DNA from: Spartobacteria bacterium
GTDB taxonomy: Bacteria > Verrucomicrobiota > Verrucomicrobiia > Chthoniobacterales > Chthoniobacteraceae
DNA: 64,000 bases
NCBI GenBank assembly: GCA_021324825.1
Contig: JAJPII010000018.1
Location: 1-64,000, forward strand
Reading direction: 5' to 3'
Positions 48,904-56,405 of this stretch are shown here, one piece after another (position 1 is the first letter of the stretch; every line of letters begins with the position of its first letter). Both the position numbers and the translations under genes were made by a program. The notes under the pieces were generated by a model that saw only the letters and a list, made by a program, of their open reading frames with translations, did no database searches and was not told the DNA's origin.

Positions 48904-50334
48904 ATCCACTACGACTACGATGCCGTCGTTGTGGGGGCCGGGCCGAACGGGCTTGCCGCCGCGATCACCCTCGCGAGGAAGCGCCTCTCCGTGCTGCTGA
49001 TCGAGGCGCGCGACACCATCGGCGGAAGCGCCCGCACCGAGGCGTTGACCCTCCCCGGCTTTCTCCACGACACCTGTTCGGCCGTCCACCCGATGGCCGC
49101 CGTTTCCCCGTTCTTCCGCTCCGCCGGGCTGGAGGCTTACGGGCTGGAGTGGATACAACCGCCGATCCCGCTCGCGCACCCGCTCGACGCGGAGGCCGTC
49201 GTGCTCGAGCAATCCCTCGACGCCACGGCGGAACAGCTCGGCAGGCGCGACGGCGCCGCGTACCGGCGCCTCATGGAGCCGTTCGTCGGCCAGGCGGAGG
49301 CGATCTTCGACGACATCCTGCGGCCATTCCTCCGTTTCCCAAAAAATCCCGTTGCGCTCGCGCGGTTCGGCCTGCCCGCGCTCCTCTCCGCGCGGGCGCT
49401 GGCCGGCAGCCGTTTCAAGGGCGAAAGGGCCAGGGCGCTTTTCGCCGGACTGGCGGCGCATTCCTTCCTGCCCTTGAATGCGACGGCCTCCGCCTCCTTC
49501 GGCCTGGTATTGGGCATGGCGGGGCACGCCGTGGGCTGGCCGATCGCCAAAGGCGGCTCGGGGGAAATCGCGAACGCGCTCGGCGCCAGTTTCCAGGCGC
49601 TCGGGGGGACGATCCAGTTGGACAGGCCCATCGGGAACATCCGTGAACTGCCCACGGCGCGAGCGACCTTGCTCGACCTGACCCCGCGCCAGATCGTCCG
49701 GCTCGCGGGCGACCGCCTGCCCGGCATTTACAGGGGACGGCTCGCCCGGTATCGCTACGGCCCCGGGGTGTTCAAGTTGGACTACGCGCTCTCCGAACCC
49801 ATCCCCTGGCTGGCGGAAAGCTGCCGGCGCGCGGGCACGATCCACGTTGGCGGATTCTTCAACCAGATTGCCGCTTCCGAACGCCTCGTCTCCATGAACC
49901 AGCACGCGGCGGATCCCTTTGTCCTGGTCGCTCAGCCGAGTCTCTTCGATGATACCCGGGCGCCGGAAGGCCGGCACGTCGCCTGGGTCTATTGCCATGT
50001 GCCGAAGGGTTCGGCGCTGAACATGACCGAGCGGGTCGAGCGGCAAATCGAGCGCTTTGCTCCCGGCTTCCGCGATGTCATTCTGGCCCGGAGCGTCCTC
50101 ACCACGAAAAATCTGGAGGATCGGAACGCGAACCTGGTGGGAGGCGACATCAACGGCGGCGCCACCGACATCCTGCAACTGATAGGACGCCCTGTTTTCA
50201 GCCTGAACCCGTACCGTACATCGGTGCCCGGGCTTTACATCTGCTCCTCCTCCACCCCGCCGGGAGGCGGAGTCCATGGCATGTGCGGTTACAACGCGGC
50301 CGCTGCGGCCTGGAAAGACATTTTTTCAAAATGA
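48904..50334 (+). CDS. FAD-dependent phytoene-desaturase-like oxidoreductase, probable ATC start
   Basis: 476 aa if started at ATC 48904. The Rossmann FAD motif VVVGAGPNGLAAAITLARK follows DYDA directly and the C-terminal SSSTPPGGGVHGMCGYNAA is the usual end of the phytoene dehydrogenase/NAD(P)-binding family. AGGAGG at 48889-48894 lies 9 bases before this ATC, and ATT 48895 or CTT 48901 have worse spacing; the only canonical start in frame is a TTG at 48826, deep in aroE. The family desaturates or oxidises isoprenoids, but members with other substrates are common. Substrate unknown. Confidence 0.82.
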   Translation: MHYDYDAVVVGAGPNGLAAAITLARKRLSVLLIEARDTIGGSARTEALTLPGFLHDTCSAVHPMAAVSPFFRSAGLEAYGLEWIQPPIPLAHPLDAEAVVLEQSLDATAEQLGRRDGAAYRRLMEPFVGQAEAIFDDILRPFLRFPKNPVALARFGLPALLSARALAGSRFKGERARALFAGLAAHSFLPLNATASASFGLVLGMAGHAVGWPIAKGGSGEIANALGASFQALGGTIQLDRPIGNIRELPTARATLLDLTPRQIVRLAGDRLPGIYRGRLARYRYGPGVFKLDYALSEPIPWLAESCRRAGTIHVGGFFNQIAASERLVSMNQHAADPFVLVAQPSLFDDTRAPEGRHVAWVYCHVPKGSALNMTERVERQIERFAPGFRDVILARSVLTTKNLEDRNANLVGGDINGGATDILQLIGRPVFSLNPYRTSVPGLYICSSSTPPGGGVHGMCGYNAAAAAWKDIFSK

Positions 50335-50413
50335 AATGAAAAAAATATCTTGTCTGCAAAATTTATTTGTAGGATATTGACCGTCAAATCAAAGTGACGC
50401 CAGTCCTACTATC

Positions 50414-51226
50414 ATGAAAGCATTTATAATCGCTATTTTCTTCATAGTGTTTTCCGCGGCCGTTCAAGCGGAAGACTTGAATCTCTTCGTTTTCGCCGGC
50501 CAGACCATCATGGCGGGAACGGGCAAGGCGGAAGACCTCCCATCCGATTTCCAAGGCCCCGAAAAGGACGTTCTCTACGCGGCCCGCTCTTCCAAGAAAA
50601 ATCAGGAGCCAATCGTGACCGGGTCGGCGGAAAATCCCTGGACGGAGTTGCAGCCGCTGAACGGAAGCTTCGGACCGGAGATCGCTTTTGGCCGCACCAT
50701 ATCCGAAAAGCTGCCGCACACGCCGGTCGCCATCGTGAAAATAGCCGCCGCGGGCCGGAGCCTGGCCGAAAACTGGAATCCCGAGGCCACGCGAGAGCCC
50801 AGGTTGTATTCGGAGATGCTGGAATTCGTCCGGAGCGCCATCGAGCGGCGCGAGAAGGAGGGGGATACCGTGAAGGTGGCGGGCTTCATCTGGTACCAGG
50901 GAGAGGCGGACGCCCACAACGAAAAAGCGGCGGCGGCGTACAAGGAAAATCTATCCCGTTTCTTCTTCCGCCTCCGCACGGACTTGAAAACGCCCGAGTT
51001 GCCAATCGTCGCGGTTCGGATCGGAATACGCCAGCGCAACGCGGGCCGGTTCGAGCCGGAAGTGCGGGCGGCCATCGAATCCGTCTGCGGCGCCGGGCCG
51101 CGCACCGCGTGGGTGGACGTGGACGGGCTTTCGCTGCTGGACGGAAAATACCTCGACTCGATGAGCGAACTGGAAGCGGGCAAACGCCTGGCGACCGCGT
51201 GGCTGAGACTCAAGGCGGAGAAATAA
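50414..51226 (+). CDS. Secreted CE6-like SGNH-hydrolase homolog lacking catalytic Ser
   Basis: 270 aa with a signal peptide (1-19). The fold matches sialate O-acetylesterase/CE6 proteins: AGQ-x-x-MAG near the start (29-35), WYQGEAD (160-166), and a C-terminal LDS block (247-249). But the Ser-Asn of GQSN is Thr31-Ile32, and the His normally two residues before the DS of the final block reads Tyr246. So the Ser-His pair seems lost. Probably a carbohydrate-binding or regulatory homolog. It ends 17 bases into the convergent cinA gene. Confidence 0.8.
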   Translation: MKAFIIAIFFIVFSAAVQAEDLNLFVFAGQTIMAGTGKAEDLPSDFQGPEKDVLYAARSSKKNQEPIVTGSAENPWTELQPLNGSFGPEIAFGRTISEKLPHTPVAIVKIAAAGRSLAENWNPEATREPRLYSEMLEFVRSAIERREKEGDTVKVAGFIWYQGEADAHNEKAAAAYKENLSRFFFRLRTDLKTPELPIVAVRIGIRQRNAGRFEPEVRAAIESVCGAGPRTAWVDVDGLSLLDGKYLDSMSELEAGKRLATAWLRLKAEK

Positions 51227-52439
51227 GCGTCTTGTGCAGATGGTAAAGAGCCGTCTGTGACGCGAGGTATTTGAAGGTCTCGCGGTCGGTTGGAAAGTGA
51301 TGTTGGTGCGTTTTTACAACGCCTCCTCTCCCGGCCAGCCCTATGAATACCGTCCCGACGGGTTTCCCTTCGGTTCCCCCGCCCGGCCCGGCGATCCCGG
51401 TGAGGGAAAGCGCGTAATCGGCCCCGGATAATCGCAACGCGTTTTCGGCCATGGCGGAAGCGACCGCGGCGCTCACGGCTCCGTGTTCGCCGAGGAGGAC
51501 CGCGTCGACTTCCAGGAGCCGGGTTTTGGCGTCGTTGGAATAGGTGACCACTCCCTCGATGAATACGGCGGACGAACCGGGGACGTTGGTGATCTGATTC
51601 GAGAGGCAGCCGCCCGTGCACGACTCGGCGACGGCCAGCTTCGCGCCGCGAGCCGCGAGAAGCCCGACGATGACCGCCTCCAGCGGACGCCCGTCGCGCG
51701 CGACCACGTGTTCGCGGAAGCGGCCCATGATGATCTCTTCCGCGCGATCCAGCATTTCCTTTGAGCCGATGCAGCGCACATCCACCGAACCGGGCCGCGC
51801 GCAGTAACCGAGTTCGATGCCGGGTATCGCGAGGAGCGCTTCGCCGATCTCCGCTTCCACGGCGGATTCCCCGACGCCTGGGATAGTAAAGCTCCGGCAT
51901 TCCGCGACGCTCCCGGGGGGCAGTATCCGGCGCAGGATCGGCAGCGCCGAATGGTTGAACATCGGCTTCAACTCGCGCGGCGGTCCGGGCAGCAGAAACA
52001 GGTGCGGTGAGTTCTCCGTTTTTTCAAAATAGAGGCCTGGCGCGGTGCCGTGCGCGTTGGGCAGGACGGCGGCGCCGCGCGGGACGAGGGCTTGCAGCTT
52101 CACGCGTTCCGTCAGCGCGAAGCCGCGCCGGGCGAAACGCTCGTGTATCGCCGCGAGGACTTCGCGATCCTCCAGCAACGGGGCTCCGAGCAGTTCGGCG
52201 GTTACGTCGCGCGTTATGTCGTCGGTCGTCGGCCCGAGGCCGCCGGTGACCAGGACGACATCCGCCCGGGCGAAGCTTTCCTTCAGAGCGTCGCGGATCG
52301 CGTCGCCGTCGGGGACGGTGACCTGGCGTTGGATGCGAAGGCCGAGCGGGAAAAGCGCCTGGGCCAGGAACGCGAGGTGCGAGTTGACGACGTTTCCGAG
52401 CAGCAGTTCCGTGCCGGTGTTGACGACTTCGACATTCAC
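51210..52439 (-). CDS. cinA: CinA-family protein (MoaB-like plus NMN deamidase domain)
   Basis: 409 aa from GTG 52439, which overlaps the rsfS stop as GTGA and gives the normal length. N-terminal MoCF/MoaB-like domain: NVEVVNTGTELLLGNVVN, VLVTGGLGPTTDD, FLLPGPPRE; C-terminal PncC-type domain: ESCTGGCLSNQITNVPGSS, GIAGPGGGTEGKPVGTVF. It recycles or repairs pyridine nucleotides, removing the amide of NMN. Being in the same operon as nadD fits NAD metabolism. Confidence 0.93.
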   Translation of the reverse strand: MNVEVVNTGTELLLGNVVNSHLAFLAQALFPLGLRIQRQVTVPDGDAIRDALKESFARADVVLVTGGLGPTTDDITRDVTAELLGAPLLEDREVLAAIHERFARRGFALTERVKLQALVPRGAAVLPNAHGTAPGLYFEKTENSPHLFLLPGPPRELKPMFNHSALPILRRILPPGSVAECRSFTIPGVGESAVEAEIGEALLAIPGIELGYCARPGSVDVRCIGSKEMLDRAEEIIMGRFREHVVARDGRPLEAVIVGLLAARGAKLAVAESCTGGCLSNQITNVPGSSAVFIEGVVTYSNDAKTRLLEVDAVLLGEHGAVSAAVASAMAENALRLSGADYALSLTGIAGPGGGTEGKPVGTVFIGLAGRGGVVKTHQHHFPTDRETFKYLASQTALYHLHKTLISPP

Positions 52440-52786
52440 GGCGCGGGAAGGGAGAGGCGGGGCGCGTCGCTCCACAAATCCTCCAGGCAATAGAACGCCC
52501 GCTTCTGCTCGTGGAAAATATGCACGATCACGTCCTGGTAATCGATGACGATCCATTGGCTGAGCGGGTAGCCGTCCACCGCGTGCGGGCCAACGGAGTG
52601 GTCTTTCCTCAAGCGCTCCTGGATCTCGCCGGCGATGGCTTTGAGGTGCGGCTCCGACGTTCCCGAGCAGATGACGAAGAAATCCGTGAAGGAGGAAATG
52701 CCGCGCAGGTCCAGGGCGACGATGTCTTCGGCCTTCTTGTTCGCGGCGAATTCGGCGCAGAGCTTTGCGAGCGGCTCGGAGTTAAT
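52436..52786 (-). CDS. rsfS: Ribosomal silencing factor RsfS with an ATT start
   Basis: 116 aa, not started by ATG, GTG or TTG. In frame are LCAEFAANKKAEDIVALDL, GISSFTDFFVICSG, HAVDGYPLSQWIVIDY and QDVIVHIFHEQKRAFY, which are RsfS/YbeB signatures at normal spacing and length. No usual start exists upstream before leaving homology. ATT at 52786-52784 overlaps the nadD stop (ATTAA) and has AAGGA 7 bases before it. The stop TGA overlaps cinA's GTG. RsfS blocks 30S-50S joining through L14 in stationary phase. nadD-rsfS is a common gene pair. Confidence 0.9.
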   Translation of the reverse strand: MNSEPLAKLCAEFAANKKAEDIVALDLRGISSFTDFFVICSGTSEPHLKAIAGEIQERLRKDHSVGPHAVDGYPLSQWIVIDYQDVIVHIFHEQKRAFYCLEDLWSDAPRLSLPAP

Positions 52787-53354
52787 GGCGCGGTTCCTTG
52801 TAAAGCCCGTGTTTCTCGATGGTCTCGCGGACGGACTCCGGCACGAGGTAGCGGACGGACGCGCCCTTCGCGGCGCGGGCGCGGATGTCCGTCGAGGAAA
52901 TCTCTATCCGGCGTTCGACGGCGAGCCGCAAAGGGCCGGGTTCCGCGCGCCCGCGGGTGAATACGACGAACCGCGCCAGCCGCTCCAGTTCCTCGATGCG
53001 GCGCCAGGTGTGCAGTTCGGCGATGTTGTCGCCGCCTATCAAGACAAAGAGTTCGGCATCGCCGAATTTCTCCTTCATGAACTCCACGGTGTCAATGGTG
53101 TAGGAAGGGCCGCCGCGCGCCAGCTCGCAATCGTCGAGGGCGAACCCGGGTTCCCCCGCGATGGCGGAGGCGATCATGGCCGCGCGCAACGGCGCGGGCG
53201 CGGACGCGGGCGTCCCGGCGAGCTTGTGGGGCGAGATGGCATTCGGGATGAAGAGGACGCGATCCAGCCCGAGCGTCTCGAGCGCCGCGCGCGCCAGTAT
53301 GAGGTGCCCGTGGTGGATGGGATCGAACGTCCCGCCGTAAAGGCCGATCTTCAC
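52782..53354 (-). CDS. nadD: Nicotinate-nucleotide adenylyltransferase
   Basis: 190 aa from GTG 53354. GGTFDPIHHGHLILA holds the nucleotidyl-transferase (H/T)xGH motif; FIPNAISPHK and ISSTDIRARAAKGASV are the second and SxTxIR motifs. It converts NaMN and ATP to NaAD in NAD synthesis. Its GTG overlaps the namZ stop (TAGTG) and its own stop overlaps the rsfS ATT, so the namZ-nadD-rsfS-cinA chain is fully coupled. Confidence 0.94.
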   Translation of the reverse strand: MKIGLYGGTFDPIHHGHLILARAALETLGLDRVLFIPNAISPHKLAGTPASAPAPLRAAMIASAIAGEPGFALDDCELARGGPSYTIDTVEFMKEKFGDAELFVLIGGDNIAELHTWRRIEELERLARFVVFTRGRAEPGPLRLAVERRIEISSTDIRARAAKGASVRYLVPESVRETIEKHGLYKEPRH

Positions 53355-54559
53355 TAATACAGGAGATACGGCGTTCGTTCCGCGTCGAAGCGCTGGTTTT
53401 CTGGCAACCAGCTGTTGACGATGCGGGGGACGGGGACCTGCCCCTCTATCTGGCCGCGGATGGAGGAGCTGCCATAAACTTTGTAAAACATTTCGAGCTT
53501 GGAAGGCGAGCGCTCGAAGAGATCGGGGCGCGCGACGCTGTTCGCCAGCGCGAGGATGTAAATGCCGAGCGCGGAGAGATTCCCCGCCGCGCGCGGATCG
53601 ATGCGGATGCGCGCCCCGCGGAAGCCGTTCTTCGAATACTCGCTGTACTCGACGCCGGCGATGTGCGTCGAGCGGAGGGCGGAGGTGAAGCGCGCGCCGT
53701 CCAGCCACTTCGCGGCGGCCAGTTCGAACGGTTCCGACGTGCCGACGCCTATATCCATGCCAGCCAGTTCGCCGACGATCCCGGTGGCCACGTAGTAGAA
53801 GGGCGAAGTCGCATACGGGATGTTCGGAGAGGTGGGAACCCAGCGCAGACCGGTGTCCGGCCAGGTCATGGGGCGCTGCCAGCCGCGCATGCTGATGACG
53901 GTCAGGTTGCAGCGGGGTTGCACCCAGCCCCTGCCGTTGGCCATGCGAGCCAGCTCGCCCACGGTCATCCCATGGACGTACGGAATCGGGAGCTGCCCGA
54001 CGAACGAAATCCAGCGCGGCTCGATGGAGGGGCCTTCGATGCGCATGCCGCCGAGCGGGTTTGGCCGGTCGAGCACGATGAAGGGAATCCCCTTCTCGCC
54101 CGCGGCTTCCATGCACTTGACCATCGTGCTGACGTAGGTGTAGCTGCGGCTGCCGATGTCCTGCATGTCGAACACCAGCGCGTCGACGCCCTGGAGCATT
54201 TGCGGCGAGGGCTTGCGCGTCGGCCCGTAGAGCGAATAGACCGGCAGACCGGTGAGCGAATCCCTGCGGGAAGCGACGTACCTTCCGGCCATCTCGACGC
54301 CGTCGAGGCCGTGCTCGGGGCTGAAGAGCGCGACCAGCCTGATATTCCCCGCGCGCCGCAGGAGGAGCCGCGTCTTCACCCCCTGCGAGTCCACGCCGGT
54401 CTGGTTGGTGACGAGGCCGATGCGCCTTCCTTCGAGAATGGAGAAGTTCTCCCTTTCAAGCACGTCGACCCCGAGCAGAACCTGGGCGTGCGCGGAAAGC
54501 GCGAGCAGACAGAAAAGAATGGCCGAAAGAAAAGGAATTTTCTGTTGCGGGGAGGGCAT
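53354..54559 (-). CDS. namZ: DUF1343 exo-beta-N-acetylmuramidase (NamZ-like)
   Basis: 401 aa from ATG 54559 (another ATG at 54577 is possible). Signal peptide (LSAILFCLLALSAHA). DUF1343 hallmarks: LVTNQTGVDSQG, LFSPEHGLDG, VFDMQDIGSRSYTYVSTM, VLDRPNPLGG and FVGQLPIPYVHGMTVGELARM. Characterised members cleave terminal MurNAc from murein fragments. It faces nagZ, an enzyme of the same recycling route, only 21 bases away. Periplasmic. Confidence 0.88.
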   Translation of the reverse strand: MPSPQQKIPFLSAILFCLLALSAHAQVLLGVDVLERENFSILEGRRIGLVTNQTGVDSQGVKTRLLLRRAGNIRLVALFSPEHGLDGVEMAGRYVASRRDSLTGLPVYSLYGPTRKPSPQMLQGVDALVFDMQDIGSRSYTYVSTMVKCMEAAGEKGIPFIVLDRPNPLGGMRIEGPSIEPRWISFVGQLPIPYVHGMTVGELARMANGRGWVQPRCNLTVISMRGWQRPMTWPDTGLRWVPTSPNIPYATSPFYYVATGIVGELAGMDIGVGTSEPFELAAAKWLDGARFTSALRSTHIAGVEYSEYSKNGFRGARIRIDPRAAGNLSALGIYILALANSVARPDLFERSPSKLEMFYKVYGSSSIRGQIEGQVPVPRIVNSWLPENQRFDAERTPYLLY

Positions 54560-54580
54560 GGAAACTAGAGTCCCCATCTA

Positions 54581-55693
54581 ATGGCATTTTCGACGACCGG
54601 TCAACTCTTGCTGACGGGCGTGCCCGGCCATGAGTTGGACGCGGAGACGGCGCGGCTCTTCCGCGCGATCCAGCCGGGCGGGTTCATCCTTTTCGGGCGC
54701 AACATAAGGTCGGCGTCGCAACTCAGGAAGCTGATCGACGACCTGCGCGACCTCAGCGAGATCGAGCCGGTCATCACCATCGACCAGGAAGGCGGGCGGG
54801 TTTCGCGCCTGCGACTCATCGGGTCGGAGCCGCCGAACGCTTTTCAGTTGAGGATGAAGAACGACGCCGGCCTCATCCGGCGGCACGGAACCCTCACCGG
54901 AAAGCTGCTGCGGCTGTTCGGGTTCAATCTCGACCTCTGCCCGGTGCTGGACCTCTCCTTCGACGACGAGGCCGACAACTCCCTCAAGGGCCGCTGCTAC
55001 GGCGCGACGGTCGAGCAGGTCATCCGGAACGCGGGCGCTTTCAACGACGCCTTGCGCGCGGAAGCCGTCGCGAGTTGCGGCAAACATTTCCCGGGCTACG
55101 CCTGCGCGTCGCTCGACCCGCACCATGAACTCCCCGTCATCAACCGGACCCGCGCGGAACTGGACGCCGAGGAACTGGCGGTCTTCCGGCATTTCGCTCC
55201 CTCCGTGGACAGCATGATGATCTGCCACGCTTCCTACCCGAGCCTCGACGCTTCGGACGCCTTGGACGCCGCGGGAACGCCCGCGTCGCTTTCGCGGGCC
55301 GTCATCACCGGTCTTTTGCGGGAGGAATTCGGCTTCAACGGACTCATCATGACGGATGACCTGGACATGGGGGCGATCCTGAACCACTACGGGCTGGAGG
55401 AGATGCTCCGCCTGGCCATCGGCGCTGGGAACGACTTTGCCATGATCTGCCATCGCATGGAGGTTCTCGGGCGGGCGAAGGAAATCCTGGACGGCTGCAA
55501 AAACGCCGGCGCGGCGCTCGAGCGCGTGGCCGCCTTCAAGGAAAGGCTGGCGCCGCCCGCGTCTTTTTCGGAGGATGAATTCCGGCGGCTCGACGCGGAG
55601 GTGTGGGATTTGCGCGTGGAAACCCTCGGCGCGGAAGCGGCAGCGCGGCGCAGCCCCGAGGATGGGAAACGGTCGCCAGTCGAACATTATTAA
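54581..55693 (+). CDS. nagZ: Glycoside hydrolase family 3 beta-N-acetylglucosaminidase (NagZ-like)
   Basis: 370 aa. GH3 N-domain only: GFILFGRNI, TIDQEGGRVSRL, KHFPGYACASLDPHHELP (with the His of the NagZ acid/base loop, here DPHH rather than DSHH), and nucleophile Asp in MTDDLDMGAI. It removes GlcNAc from murein fragments. No signal peptide, so cytosolic. No ribosome site before ATG 54581. Opposite NamZ start is 21 bases away, so their promoters must overlap each other's genes. Confidence 0.9.
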   Translation: MAFSTTGQLLLTGVPGHELDAETARLFRAIQPGGFILFGRNIRSASQLRKLIDDLRDLSEIEPVITIDQEGGRVSRLRLIGSEPPNAFQLRMKNDAGLIRRHGTLTGKLLRLFGFNLDLCPVLDLSFDDEADNSLKGRCYGATVEQVIRNAGAFNDALRAEAVASCGKHFPGYACASLDPHHELPVINRTRAELDAEELAVFRHFAPSVDSMMICHASYPSLDASDALDAAGTPASLSRAVITGLLREEFGFNGLIMTDDLDMGAILNHYGLEEMLRLAIGAGNDFAMICHRMEVLGRAKEILDGCKNAGAALERVAAFKERLAPPASFSEDEFRRLDAEVWDLRVETLGAEAAARRSPEDGKRSPVEHY

Positions 55694-55700
55694 AAAAGCC

Positions 55701-56405
55701 ATGTTAGCCGAGATCGAGAAACTCCTTGTCCTGCAGGAAAGAGACCGCCGCATTCGCACGTTGAAACAGGAGGAGGCGCGGATTCCCCTGGAAAAAGCCG
55801 ACCTGGAGAACCGGCTGGCCGGCGGGAGCGCGTCGCTGGCAAACGCCAAGCAGCGGGCGAAAGAGATCGAGGTCGAGAAAAAGAATCTCGAACTCCAGGC
55901 GCAGGCAAAGCGCGACTCGATAGCCAAATTCAAGACGCAGCAATTCCAGACCCGCAAGAATGAGGAATTCCAGGCCCTGGGCAATGAGATCAAGCGTTAT
56001 GAGGCCGACATACAATCCATCGAGGACAAGGAACTCGACCTGATGGAGGAAGCCGAGAAGAGCAAGACTGTCTCCGGCGCGGCTGAGAAAGAACTCGGCC
56101 AGCTAAAAAATTCCGTGCAAGGGCAGCTCGCCGATCTTGAGAAGAAAGCGCAGGCAATCCAGGCGCAGTTGAAGGAACTCGGCGACGAGCGCGCGACGCT
56201 GGCGGCCGGCGTGGACGAGGATTTGCTGAACCGCTACGAGCGGCTGTTCGCGAGCAAGGGCGACGCGGCGGTGGTCGCGCTGGAGCACGAGGTCTGCACC
56301 GGGTGCCACATGAAGATCACGACTCAGACGGCGGTTCGGGTAAAAGCGAATCGGGAGATAGTAAGCTGCGAGCAGTGCGGGCGGATACTCTTCCACTCGC
56401 CCTGA
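55701..56405 (+). CDS. Coiled-coil protein with C4 zinc ribbon
   Basis: 234 aa from ATG 55701, 7 bases after nagZ. Residues 1-180 are a long coiled coil of heptads rich in Lys, Glu, Gln. The end has two CxxC pairs (CTGCHMK and CEQCGRILF), the zf-RING_7/C4 zinc ribbon seen in CdsZ/CT398-like proteins. Some homologs bind RNA polymerase sigma-factor systems or secretion components; function here unknown. Its 3' end overlaps the convergent membrane-protein gene by 89 bases. Confidence 0.8.
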   Translation: MLAEIEKLLVLQERDRRIRTLKQEEARIPLEKADLENRLAGGSASLANAKQRAKEIEVEKKNLELQAQAKRDSIAKFKTQQFQTRKNEEFQALGNEIKRYEADIQSIEDKELDLMEEAEKSKTVSGAAEKELGQLKNSVQGQLADLEKKAQAIQAQLKELGDERATLAAGVDEDLLNRYERLFASKGDAAVVALEHEVCTGCHMKITTQTAVRVKANREIVSCEQCGRILFHSP

